A model generated the notes under the pieces. The model was not told the DNA's origin. It saw only the letters and a list, made by a program, of their open reading frames with translations, and ran no database searches. Shown in pieces: positions 44,363 through 55,659 of a DNA stretch of 64,000 nucleotides (position 1 is the first letter of the stretch; every line of letters begins with the position of its first letter). The translations under genes were made by a program, and so were the position numbers. Source of the DNA: Barrientosiimonas humi (GTDB taxonomy: Bacteria > Actinomycetota > Actinomycetes > Actinomycetales > Dermatophilaceae); contig NZ_VFOK01000002.1 in the NCBI RefSeq assembly GCF_006716095.1, positions 124,001 to 188,000 on the forward strand, in the 5' to 3' direction.

Positions 44363-45007
44363 CTACTGGACGGCCACGCCGTACAGCCGGTCGCCGGCGT
44401 CGCCGAGGCCCGGCACGATGTAGCCGTTGTCGTCGAGCCGCTCGTCGATCGCCCCGGTCACGAGGGTGAACGGCACGTCCAGGTCGGCGAGCTCGCGCTC
44501 GACCGCCGCGATGCCCTCCGGCGCGCACAGCAGAGTGATCGCGGTGATGTCGTCGGCGCCGCGATCGACCAGGTAGCGCACCGACATCGCGAGCGTGCCT
44601 CCCGTGGCGAGCATCGGGTCGAGCACGTAGCACTGCCGTCCGGACAGGTCGTCGGGCAGCCGGTTGGCGTAGGTCACGGCCTCCAGCGTCTCCTCGTCGC
44701 GCGCCATGCCGAGGAAGCCGACCTCGGCGCTCGGCAGCAGCCGCACCATGCCCTCGAGCATGCCGAGACCGGCGCGCAGGATCGGCACGATCAGTGGCTT
44801 GGGCGTCGACAGCTTGATGCCCTCGGCCAGCGCGACCGGCGTCTGGATGGTGAACGGCTCGACCCGCACCTCGCGCGTCGCCTCGTACGCCAGCAGCGTC
44901 ATGAGCTCCTCGGTGAGCCGCCGGAAGGTCGGCGAGTCGGTCTCCTGCGCCCGCAGATAGGTGAGCTTGTGGGCGATGAGCGGGTGGTCGGCCACGATGA
45001 CGCGCAT
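44363..45007 (-). CDS. upp: Uracil phosphoribosyltransferase
   Basis: 214 residues. It makes UMP from uracil and PRPP (pyrimidine salvage). The PRPP-binding motif is [11 protein letters not shown] (about 127-137), with PILRAGLGM upstream and the uracil-binding C-terminal segment [14 protein letters not shown]. The length equals the family norm. Convergent with the MFS gene (1-bp gap) and divergent from tadA. Confidence 0.97.
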   Translation of the reverse strand: MRVIVADHPLIAHKLTYLRAQETDSPTFRRLTEELMTLLAYEATREVRVEPFTIQTPVALAEGIKLSTPKPLIVPILRAGLGMLEGMVRLLPSAEVGFLGMARDEETLEAVTYANRLPDDLSGRQCYVLDPMLATGGTLAMSVRYLVDRGADDITAITLLCAPEGIAAVERELADLDVPFTLVTGAIDERLDDNGYIVPGLGDAGDRLYGVAVQ

Positions 45008-45023
45008 GGGCCAGACTCTAGCC

Positions 45024-45506
45024 GTGAGCGACCTGCTGCCCGGCGCCCTCGCCGACCGCTACGCGGCCTGGATGACGGATGCCCTCGCCGAGGCGCGCGC
45101 GGCCCTCACCACCGGCGACGTGCCGGTCGGTGCGGTGGTGGTCGACGCCGACGGCGAGGTGGTCGGGGCGGGCCGCAACCGGCGTACGGCCGACGGCGAC
45201 CCGCTCGCCCACGCCGAGGTGCTGGCGCTGCGGGCGGCGGCCGAGCGCCGCGGCGGCTGGCGGCTCGACGACTGCACGCTCGTGGTCACCCTGGAGCCGT
45301 GCGCGATGTGCGCCGGCGCGGTGGCCCAGGCGCGGCTGCAGCGGGTCGTGCTCGGGGCCTGGGACGCCAAGGCCGGGGCTGCCGGCAGCCGGTGGGATCT
45401 GTTGCGCGACACCAGAGCTCCGCACTGGGTCGAGGTCGTCGGGGGCGTACGCCAGCAGGAGTGCGCCGCCCTGCTCACCGACTTCTTCCGCGCCCGCCGC
45501 CCCTGA
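45024..45506 (+). CDS. tadA: tRNA-specific adenosine deaminase-type CMP/dCMP family protein
   Basis: 160 residues from GTG 45024; an in-frame ATG at 45006 would overlap the divergent upp start. The zinc site is HAEV (His and catalytic Glu) and [10 protein letters not shown] (two Cys ligands). TadA converts A34 to inosine in tRNA-Arg(ACG), and that tRNA itself is encoded at 14531-14603. [18 protein letters not shown] and the C-terminal [14 protein letters not shown] agree with TadA rather than free-base cytosine deaminases. Confidence 0.9.
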   Translation: MSDLLPGALADRYAAWMTDALAEARAALTTGDVPVGAVVVDADGEVVGAGRNRRTADGDPLAHAEVLALRAAAERRGGWRLDDCTLVVTLEPCAMCAGAVAQARLQRVVLGAWDAKAGAAGSRWDLLRDTRAPHWVEVVGGVRQQECAALLTDFFRARRP

Positions 45507-45540
45507 CCCACGCCCCCGCCCCGACGTACCCCCAACCCGG

Positions 45541-45608
45541 CATGAAACCGGGTTACGGCCGTTTGACCCTCATGCATTGAGGTCAAACGAACGAAACCCG
45601 GTTTCATG
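45541..45608. terminator. Nested long hairpin downstream of tadA
   Basis: An outer 14-bp perfect stem (45541-45554 with 45595-45608, CATGAAACCGGGTT) encloses an inner 9-bp stem (45560-45568 with 45581-45589, CGTTTGACC) that can be extended by TCA/TGA around a single bulged C. The inner part is AT-rich relative to the genome. It may terminate tadA, or be a repetitive or regulatory structure before the purine operon. Confidence 0.6.
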
Positions 45609-45695
45609 TGCAGGGGGGTTGTCCCACGGTGTGACCCAGATCTCGAAGAATGCTTGACCGCGTCCAGGCGCGGTCCTACCGTTCCGGTATTCGCA

Positions 45696-45724
45696 AGATA
45701 TATTCCGCCAGACGGAATATATCT
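45696..45724 (+). promoter_or_regulatory. AT-rich perfect palindrome upstream of the purine operon
   Basis: AGATATATTCCG and CGGAATATATCT (12-bp perfect arms, 45696-45707 and 45713-45724) flank CCAGA. The core TTCCG-N5-CGGAA resembles IclR-family operators. It is 60 bases before the permease start and stands out as one of the most AT-rich spots in the window, as expected for an operator over a promoter. The regulator gene is not in the window. Confidence 0.65.
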
Positions 45725-45783
45725 GACGCGAGGAGCCAGGACCGGCCGCGCCCCGCGGCCTGCAGGAGAGCAAGGAGTTCCCC

Positions 45784-47685
45784 ATGGCCACCGACGTCCG
45801 CACCAGACCGGTCCACCCGGTCGACGAGGTGCTCCCTGCGCCCAAGCTCGCGATCTACGGCTTCCAGCACGTGCTCGCGTTCTACGCCGGCGCGGTGATC
45901 GTGCCGATCCTGCTGGCCAACGCGATCGGGCTCAACACCCAGCAGCTGATCCACCTGATCAACGCCGACCTGCTCACCTGCGGCATCGCCTCGATCATCC
46001 AGTCGGTCGGTTTCTGGAAGGTCGGCGTGCGGCTGCCGCTGCTGCAGGGCGTGACCTTCACCGCCGTCTCGCCGATGATCGCGATCGGCCTCGCGGCCGG
46101 CGGGGGCACCGACGGTCTGCTCGTGATCTACGGCGCGGTCATCGTCGCCGGCCTCGCGACGTTCTTCGCCGCGCCCTACTTCAGCAAGCTGATCCGCTTC
46201 TTCCCGCCGGTGGTCACCGGCTCGGTCATCACCATCATCGGCATCGCGCTGCTGCCGGTCGCCGCGGGCGACGCGGTCGGCGGAGCCGGTGACTCGGCCG
46301 ACCCCTCGAGCGGCAAGAACATGGCGTACGCCCTCGGCACCTTGTTCCTGATCGTCCTGATCCAGCGGGTGTTCAAGGGCTTCATGGCCACCGTCGCGGT
46401 GCTCATCGGACTGGTCAGCGGCACCGCGATCGCCTGGCTGCTCGGCGACGCGAAGTTCGACGCGATCGCCACCTCCGACTGGCTGGGCGTCACGACCCCG
46501 TTCTACTTCGGCTGGCCGAAGTTCTCCTTCGCGGCGATCGTCTCGATGCTCGTCGTCATGCTCATCACCGCGGTCGAGACCACCGGCGACGTGTTCGCCA
46601 CCGGCGAGATCGTCAAGAAGCGGGTGGGCCGCGAGGACGTCGCCCGCGCGCTGCGGGCCGACGGGCTGTCGACCACCATCGGCGGCGTCCTGAACTCCTT
46701 CCCCTACACCTGTTTCGCCGAGAACGTCGGCCTCGTGCGGCTGACCCGCGTCAAGAGCCGCTGGGTGGTCGCCTCGGCGGGCGTCTTCATGATCGTGCTG
46801 GGTCTGATCCCCAAGGCGGGAGCGCTCGTCGCCGGCATCCCCTACCCGGTGCTGGGGGGCGCGGCGCTCGCGATGTTCGCCACGGTCGCCGTCGTCGGCT
46901 TCCAGACCCTGTCGCGCGTCGACTTCCACGACCACCGCAACGTCGTCATCGTCGCGACCGCGGTCGGCCTGGCCATCTACGTCACGGTGCAGCCGGGCGT
47001 GGCGCAGGCGGTGCCCGACTGGGCCGAGATCCTGTTCGGATCGGGCATCACGCTGGGCAGCCTGACCGCGATCGTCCTCAACTTCGTCTTCCACCACATC
47101 GGCAAGGACATCGGTCCGGCCGTCGCGGGCGAGCCGGGCAACCTGATCCGCCTCGACCAGGTCAACCAGATGGAGCGTGAGGAGTTCGTCGCGACCTTCG
47201 GCGGGCTGTTCCAGGGGCCCGACTGGGTGGTCGAGCGGGCGTACGACCAGCGCCCGTTCCGCGACACCGGTGACCTGCGGCACGCGTTCCAGGAGGCGCT
47301 GTTCGCCGCCGACCCCGCGGAGCAGAACGAGCTGATCGCGGCCTACCCCGACCTCGGCGGACGCCAGGTGCAGGAGGGTGCGAGCGGGCCCGACTCGGCG
47401 CAGGAGCAGAGCGTGCACGGCCTGACCTACCTGCCCGAGGAGGAACAGCTGGAGGTCGACCGGCTGACCGACGCCTACCGCGCGCGGTTCGACATGCCGC
47501 TGATCACCTGCGTGCGTGACGTGCAGGACGTCAAGGCGCTGGTCGCGCAGGGCTACGAGCGCCTCGACAACGCCCCGGTGCAGGAGCGCCAGACCGCCCT
47601 CATCGAGATCGCCAAGATCGCCGGCCACCGCTTCGACGTGCTGGTCGCCGACGCCAACCCGATCCACACCGCGCGGGCCCGGTGA
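45784..47685 (+). CDS. NCS2 xanthine/uric acid permease fused to an OHCU-decarboxylase-like domain
   Basis: 633 residues; CAGGAGAGCAAGGAG precedes the ATG. Residues 1-440 form an NCS2 (nucleobase-ascorbate family) transporter: FQHVLAFYAGAVIVP (about 27-41), ETTGDVFATGE (about 265-275) and NSFPYTCFAENVG (about 304-316). Residues ~455-625 resemble 2-oxo-4-hydroxy-4-carboxy-5-ureidoimidazoline (OHCU) decarboxylase, a late step of urate breakdown (YPDLGGR, SAQEQS, AYRARFDMPLITCVR). The position of the usual catalytic His in the HPDL/HPRL motif is Tyr521 here, so catalysis is doubtful. The fusion links urate or xanthine uptake to its catabolism. First gene of the purine operon; overlaps xdhA. Confidence 0.88.
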   Translation: MATDVRTRPVHPVDEVLPAPKLAIYGFQHVLAFYAGAVIVPILLANAIGLNTQQLIHLINADLLTCGIASIIQSVGFWKVGVRLPLLQGVTFTAVSPMIAIGLAAGGGTDGLLVIYGAVIVAGLATFFAAPYFSKLIRFFPPVVTGSVITIIGIALLPVAAGDAVGGAGDSADPSSGKNMAYALGTLFLIVLIQRVFKGFMATVAVLIGLVSGTAIAWLLGDAKFDAIATSDWLGVTTPFYFGWPKFSFAAIVSMLVVMLITAVETTGDVFATGEIVKKRVGREDVARALRADGLSTTIGGVLNSFPYTCFAENVGLVRLTRVKSRWVVASAGVFMIVLGLIPKAGALVAGIPYPVLGGAALAMFATVAVVGFQTLSRVDFHDHRNVVIVATAVGLAIYVTVQPGVAQAVPDWAEILFGSGITLGSLTAIVLNFVFHHIGKDIGPAVAGEPGNLIRLDQVNQMEREEFVATFGGLFQGPDWVVERAYDQRPFRDTGDLRHAFQEALFAADPAEQNELIAAYPDLGGRQVQEGASGPDSAQEQSVHGLTYLPEEEQLEVDRLTDAYRARFDMPLITCVRDVQDVKALVAQGYERLDNAPVQERQTALIEIAKIAGHRFDVLVADANPIHTARAR

Positions 47686-49162
47686 ACCCCGTGACCGCGA
47701 CGCAGCAGGAGCGCATGATGGACAGCATGCAGGCCACCGTGAACGGCCAGGACGCGGACCTCTCCGGGGTCACGTCGCACACCAACGCCCTCGACTGGCT
47801 CCGGGGCCAGGGCCTCACCGGGTGCAAGGAGGGGTGCGCCGAGGGCGAGTGCGGCACCTGCGCCGTCATGGTCGCCCGGCCCGACGGCGACGGCGGCACC
47901 CTCTGGACCTCGATCAACGCCTGCCTCATCCCGGCGGCCACGCTCGACGGCCAGGAGGTCGTCACCTCCGAGGGCCTCGACCGCGACGGCCAGCTGCACC
48001 CGGTGCAGGTCGAGATGGCCCAGCGCGGCGGGTCCCAGTGCGGTTACTGCACACCGGGATTCGTCTGCAGCATGGCCGCGGAGTTCTACCGCCCCGGCCG
48101 GGCCGAGAGCGAAGACCACGGCACGGGCGACCACGAGCACGGGCCCAACGGGTTCGACCTGCACGCCCTGTCGGGCAACCTGTGCCGCTGCACCGGATAC
48201 CGACCGATCCGCGACGCGGCGTACGCCCTCGGCAGCCCCGCCGACGACGACGCCCTGGCCGCGCGCGCCGGCTCGCCCGCGCCGGCCCCGGTCGCCACCC
48301 GGCTGGCCGGACCGGACGGCGAGTTCGTACGTCCGACAAGCCTTTCCGAGTGTCTCGACGTGCTCGCGGAGCGCGAGGACGCGCTGCTGGTCGCGGGGTC
48401 GACCGACTGGGGCGTCGACGCCAACCTCAAGGCGACGCGGGTGCCGCTGCTGGTCGCGGTCGACCGGCTCGAGGAGCTGCGCCGCGTCGAGGAGACCGAC
48501 GAGGCGTGGACGCTCGGCGCCGCGCTGACCCTGAGCGAGATCGAGCGGGCGCTCGGCGGCCGAATCCCGTTGCTGGCGCAGATGTTTCCGCAGTTCGCCT
48601 CTCGGCTCATCCGCAACGGCGCGACGATCGGCGGCAACCTCGGCACCGGTTCGCCGATCGGCGACACCCCGCCGGCGCTGCTCGCCCTGGACGCCGCACT
48701 GGTGCTCGCCTCGCGCGAGGGGGAGCGCGAGGTGCCGCTGGCCGAGTACTTCACCGGATACCGCACCCACGTGCGCCGCAAGGACGAGCTGATCAAGGAG
48801 ATCCGCATCCCCAAGCCGCTCGCCGGCACCACCGCGTTCCACAAGATCGCGAAGCGCCGGTTCGACGACATCTCTTCTGTCGCGGTCGGTTTCGCGCTCG
48901 ACATCGACGGCGGTGTGGTGCGCCGGGCCCGCATCGGGCTGGGTGGCGTCGCGGCGACGCCGCTGCGGGCGCGGGACACCGAACGCGCCCTCGAGGGGCG
49001 GCCGTGGACCCGCGAGACCGTGGTCAACGCGGCCAAGGTGATGGCCGCCGAAGGAACCCCGATGGACGACCACCGGGCGTCGTCGCGCTACCGCGCGGCG
49101 ATGCTCGGCACGGCGCTGCGCAAGCTCTATGCCGACGCCCCGTCCAGAGAAGAGGAATCAGC

Positions 49163-49166
<4 letters not shown>
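47682..49166 (+). CDS. xdhA: Xanthine dehydrogenase, Fe-S and FAD subunit
   Basis: 494 residues; GTG 47682 overlaps the permease stop (GTGA), though an internal Met near residue 12 or 13 could also be used. The N-terminal 2Fe-2S domain has CKEGCAEGECGTC and the second cluster CGYCTPGF plus LCRCTGYRPI (about 125-180). The FAD domain (about 220-480) has RNGATIGGNLGTGSPIGDTPPALL. The subunit takes electrons from the molybdenum subunit and passes them to NAD. Between CRCTGY and the cluster pair lies an acidic His-containing insertion (ESEDHGTGDHEHG), which is unusual. Confidence 0.95.
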
Positions 49167-51621
<2,455 letters not shown>

Positions 51622-51625
<4 letters not shown>

Positions 51626-52446
51626 CCGTGGACTGGCACCAGGCGATCGGCCGGTTGCGCGAGCAGCGCGAACCGGCGGTGCTCGTGACGCTGTCGGAGG
51701 TGCGCGGCCACGCGCCGCGGCACGCCGGCGCGAAGATGGTGGTCTCGCTCGACCGGGTCTGGGACACCATCGGCGGCGGCAACCTCGAGGCCACGGCGGT
51801 CGAGCGGGCGCGCGCGATGCTGCGCGACGGCGCCACCGCACCCACCTCGATCTCGTTGCGGCTCAACGACAAGGCGCCCGCGGAGCACGGGCAGCAGTGC
51901 TGCGGCGGGGAGGTGACGATCCTGCTCGACCCGCTGCCGGTCGTGCCGGCCGTCGCGATCTTCGGGATGGGCCACGTGGGGTGGGAGCTCGCTCGCGTGC
52001 TCGACCGCCACCAGCTCGACCTGCACCTCATCGACTCCCGCGCGGGACAGCTGACCGACGCCCAGCTCACCGTGCTCGACGGGCCGGCTCACGTGCACGC
52101 CCACCACGCCCCGGTGCCCGAGCTGGTGCTCGGCCAGGTGCCCGCCGGCACCCACGTGCTGATCATGACCCACGACCACGGCGAGGACGCTGCGCTCTGC
52201 GACTCCGCGCTGCGCCACCCGCACCTGGGGTCGGTCGGCCTGATCGGCTCCAGCGCCAAGTGGCAGCGCTTCCGCAAGCGGCTGCTCGCCGAGGGGCACA
52301 CCGCGGCCGACCTCGAGCGGATCACCACGCCCATCGGGCTGCCCGGTCTCGCCGGCAATGAGCCCGCGGTCATCGCGGTGTCGGTCGCGGCGGCCGTGCT
52401 GCAGCAGGTGCAGGCCGAGCAGGCCCGCGAGGTGGAGGTCCGATGA
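51622..52446 (+). CDS. xdhC: XdhC: molybdenum cofactor insertion chaperone for xanthine dehydrogenase
   Basis: 274 residues. GTG 51622 overlaps the xdhB stop; GTG 51628 in the same frame is an equally possible start. The N-terminal XdhC_CoxI domain contains GHAPRHAGAKMVV and GGGNLEATAVERA; the Rossmann domain has VAIFGMGHVGWELARVL (about 110-126). It ends with LPGLAGNEPAVIAVSVAA. XdhC binds and sulfurates molybdenum cofactor for XdhB. Overlaps the guanine deaminase gene by four bases (ATGA). Confidence 0.92.
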
Positions 52447-53729
52447 CCGTCTACCGAGGGTTCGTCGCCGACACGCCCGACGACCCGTTCACCGGTGCCC
52501 CGCTGCGCGCCGAGACCGACGCCGCGCTGCTCGTGCGCGACGGGGTGATCGTCGAACGCGGCTCTGCCGCAACGGTTCTCGCCGACAACGCCGACGAAGA
52601 CGTCGTCGACCTCGAGGGCGGCGTGCTCATCCCGGGGATGGTCGACACCCACGTCCACCTGCCCCAGGTGCGCGCCATCGGCGGCCTCGGCATGCCGCTG
52701 CTCGACTGGCTCGAGCACCGCGCGCTCCCCGAGGAGGCGCGGCTCGCCGACGACGCCTACGCCAAGGGCGTCGCGACCGACTTCCTCGACGGGCTCGCGC
52801 GCGCCGGCACCACCAGCGCGCTGGTCTTCGGGGCGCACTTCTCCGGCGCGGTCGACGAGCTGTTCGCCCAGGCCGACGCGAGCGGGCTGCGCATCACCTC
52901 GGGCCTCGTGGTGTCCGACCGGATGCTGCGCGACGACCTGCACACGACGCCCGAGCGGGCGTACGCCGAGTCGGTCGAGCTGGCCCGCCGCTGGCACGGC
53001 CACGGCCGGCTGCGCTACGCCGTAACGCCACGCTTCGCCCTCTCGACCACGCGCGAGATGCTCGACGCCTGCGAGCAGGTGGTGCGCGACGTCGACGGGG
53101 TCTGGTTCACCTCGCACCTCAACGAGAACCCCCGCGAGATCGAGACGGTCAACGAGCTGTTCGGCCCGGGCTACGACGACTACCTCGACTGCTACGACCA
53201 GCACGGTCTGCTGGGGGAGCGCTCGGTGCTCGCGCACGACGTGCACCCGACCGACCGCGAGCTGCAGCGGCTGGCCGCCACCGGCACCGTGATCAGCCAC
53301 TGCCCGACGAGCAACGCCTCGCTCGGCAGCGGCCTGTTCCCGATGCGTCGCCACCTCGACGCCGGCGTACGTCTGGCGCTGGGTTCGGACGTGTGCGCCG
53401 GCACCGGATTCTCGCTGCTCAAGGAGGGCCTGCAGGCCTACTTCGCCCAGCAGCTGCTCGCCGGGGTGGGGGTGCCGCTGACCGCTGCGCACCTGCTCTG
53501 GCTCGCCACCCGCGCCGGCGCGCTCGGGCTGGGGCTCGGCGACGAGGTGGGCGACCTGTCGGTCGGCAAGGCCTTCGACGCGGTCTGGGTGCGGCCCGCC
53601 GAGGGGAGCACCCTCGCCGTCAACCTGCAGCACGCCGTCGACGAACCCGACGCGGTCGCAAGGCTTTTCGCGCTCGGCACCCCGGGCGACGTCGCGCAGG
53701 TCTGGGTGGCGGGTTCGCCACTGCTGTGA
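52443..53729 (+). CDS. guaD: Guanine deaminase
   Basis: 428 residues. It deaminates guanine to xanthine, feeding XdhAB. The amidohydrolase metal motifs are GMVDTHVHLPQ (about 65-75), the substrate-side SHLNEN, AHDVH and LGSDVCAGTGFSLL with the catalytic Asp. Length and the PQ after HVHL are typical of the guanine deaminase branch. Last gene of the coupled purine block permease-xdhA-xdhB-xdhC-guaD. Confidence 0.94.
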   Translation: MTVYRGFVADTPDDPFTGAPLRAETDAALLVRDGVIVERGSAATVLADNADEDVVDLEGGVLIPGMVDTHVHLPQVRAIGGLGMPLLDWLEHRALPEEARLADDAYAKGVATDFLDGLARAGTTSALVFGAHFSGAVDELFAQADASGLRITSGLVVSDRMLRDDLHTTPERAYAESVELARRWHGHGRLRYAVTPRFALSTTREMLDACEQVVRDVDGVWFTSHLNENPREIETVNELFGPGYDDYLDCYDQHGLLGERSVLAHDVHPTDRELQRLAATGTVISHCPTSNASLGSGLFPMRRHLDAGVRLALGSDVCAGTGFSLLKEGLQAYFAQQLLAGVGVPLTAAHLLWLATRAGALGLGLGDEVGDLSVGKAFDAVWVRPAEGSTLAVNLQHAVDEPDAVARLFALGTPGDVAQVWVAGSPLL

Positions 53730-53762
53730 CGTGACCGCCCGCTCGCGGGCCAAGATGTGGTC

Positions 53763-54896
53763 ATGGCAGACGACGCGACGACGCCGCTGTGGCGGGCTGC
53801 CCAGGCCTTCCGCGCCGCGACGCTGCTCTATGTCGTGGCGATCCAGGCCACCTCGGTCGACCAGTACTCCCGGCCGGTGCTCAGCTGGGTGCTCGTCGCG
53901 CTGCTGATCGTCTGGTCGGGCATTGCGGTGGTGGGGTTCACCCTCACCTCGCGCCGCCGGCAGCTGGTCGTCGCCGACCAGGCGCTGGCCGTCGGGTTCA
54001 TGCTCAGCTCGTGGCTGGTCGCCGGGCCGGAGGTCTGGCGCACCCACCAGAGCCTGCCGACCACGCTGTGGGTGAGCAACGCCGTGCTGTCGATGGCGAT
54101 CTGGCGCGGCCCCTGGTGGGGGCTCGGCAGCGGCGTGCTGATGGGTCTGGTGTCGACGCTGGTCACCCGCGAGATCTCCAACCTGTGGGTCGACGCCGCC
54201 CTGCCGGTGCTCGCGGCGGTGGGCATCGCGCTGGGCCTGGCCTCCTCGGCCGCCCGCCGCTCCCGCGCCGAGCTGGAGCGGGCCGTGCGCATCCAGGCCG
54301 CCACGGCCGAGCGCGAGCGGCTGGCGCGCGAGGTGCACGACAGCGTGCTGCAGGTGCTCGCGCTGATGCGCCGCCGCGGCGCGGGGGCCACCGGCGAGCT
54401 GCGCGAGCTGGCCGACCTCGCGGGTGAGCAGGAGCGGGCGCTGCGCACGCTGCTCGCCGACCGCCCGGTCGCGACCGCCGACACCGGGCTGCTCGACCTG
54501 CGCCGCGAGCTGCAGCGAGTGGTGCCCGCCGGCGTCGAGGTGTCCGCCCCGGCCGAGGCGGTGCGCGTGCCGCACGGCACCGGCGAGGCGCTGGTGGCCG
54601 CCGCGCACACCGCGCTGACCAACGCCGAGTAGCACGCGGGCGAGGACGCCCGCGTCTTCGTGCTGCTGGAGGACCTCGGCGACGACGTCGTGGTCACCGT
54701 GCGCGACGACGGCCTCGGCATCACCGACGAGCGGCTCCGTGACGCCGAGCGCGAAGGCAGGATGGGCGTACGCCGGTCGATCGTCGGTCGGCTCGCCGAC
54801 ATCGGCGGGGAGGCCCGGCTGGAGACCGCCCCCGGCGAAGGAACCGAGTGGGAGCTGCGCGCACCGCGCGACCCCGAGGTGAGGAGTGCACCATGA
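53763..54896 (+). pseudogene. MacS-type sensor histidine kinase interrupted by an in-frame TAG
   Basis: One continuous 378-codon frame runs from ATG 53763 to the TGA at 54894-54896 (which overlaps the downstream regulator, ATGA), except for TAG at 54630-54632, codon 290. Codons 1-289 hold about four or five membrane helices, a coiled-coil, and the HisKA_3 H-box LAREVHDSVLQVLA with His192. After the TAG come HAGEDARVFVLLEDLGDDVVVTV and the ATP-binding DDGLGITDE. The TAG sits inside the HATPase N-box (ALTNAE-stop-HAGED), where homologues have a residue such as Arg or Gln. One C-to-T change in CAG explains it. Without readthrough the kinase cannot bind ATP. It could also be a sequencing error. 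Confidence 0.8.
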
Positions 54897-55546
54897 CCGA
54901 CCCCGTCGTCACCGTGATGGTCGTCGACGACCACCCGATGTGGCGCGACGGCGTGAGCCGCGACCTCGCCGAGGCCGGGTTCGACGTCGTGGCGACCGCC
55001 GACGGGGTGCGCACCGCGGCCGACCGCGCCGCCGCCACCCAGCCGCAGGTCGTGCTCATGGACATGCAGCTGACCGACGGCAACGGAGCCGAGGCGACGG
55101 CGGCGGTGCTCGAGGCTGCCGGCGCGGCCAACGTGCTCGTGCTGTCGGCCTCGTCCGAGCGCGACGACGTGCTCGAGGCGGTTAAGGCGGGCGCGAGCGG
55201 CTATCTCGTGAAGTCCGCCTCGGCCGACGAGCTGATCGCCGCCGTGCGCGCCACGGCGGACGGCCAGGCCGTCTTCACCCCGGGTCTGGCCGGGCTCGTG
55301 CTCGGCGAATATCGCCGCATGTCAACGGTTCCCGCCGACGACGGCCCGCCGCTGCCGACGCTCACCGAGCGGGAGACCGAGGTGCTGCGGCTGGTCGCCA
55401 AGGGGCTCACCGCCCGGCAGATCGGCACCCGCCTCGGGCTCAGCCACCGCACGGTCGAGAACCACGTGCAGTCGACGCTGCGCAAGCTGCAGCTGGCCAA
55501 CCGGGTCGAGCTCGCCCGCTATGCCATCGAGCAGGGTCTGGACTGA
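54893..55546 (+). CDS. NarL/LuxR-family response regulator (MacR-like)
   Basis: 217 residues; ATG 54893 overlaps the kinase stop. The receiver has VMVVDDHPMWRDG and phosphoacceptor Asp57 in VVLMDMQL. The C-terminal LuxR domain is LTERETEVLRLVAKGLTARQIG and LSHRTVENHVQSTL. It is intact, unlike its kinase, so it may now be controlled by phosphodonors other than its cognate sensor, or the kinase may still be made by readthrough. Target genes unknown. Confidence 0.92.
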   Translation: MTDPVVTVMVVDDHPMWRDGVSRDLAEAGFDVVATADGVRTAADRAAATQPQVVLMDMQLTDGNGAEATAAVLEAAGAANVLVLSASSERDDVLEAVKAGASGYLVKSASADELIAAVRATADGQAVFTPGLAGLVLGEYRRMSTVPADDGPPLPTLTERETEVLRLVAKGLTARQIGTRLGLSHRTVENHVQSTLRKLQLANRVELARYAIEQGLD

Positions 55547-55659
55547 TCCACCCGGGCCGGGCCAGGGGTACGCCCCCCTCGCCACCGCGCTGAAGTCCCC
55601 ACCCGGGACGCGTGGTTCTACTCATGCCCGGCGCGCCCCGCGCCGGAAGTCTCGTGGGC

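Noticed and set aside
53763-54632. A deliberately short kinase lacking most of its ATPase domain
   Set aside because: The downstream frame continues conserved HATPase sequence to a stop coupled to the regulator, so interruption of a full-length gene is the simpler reading.
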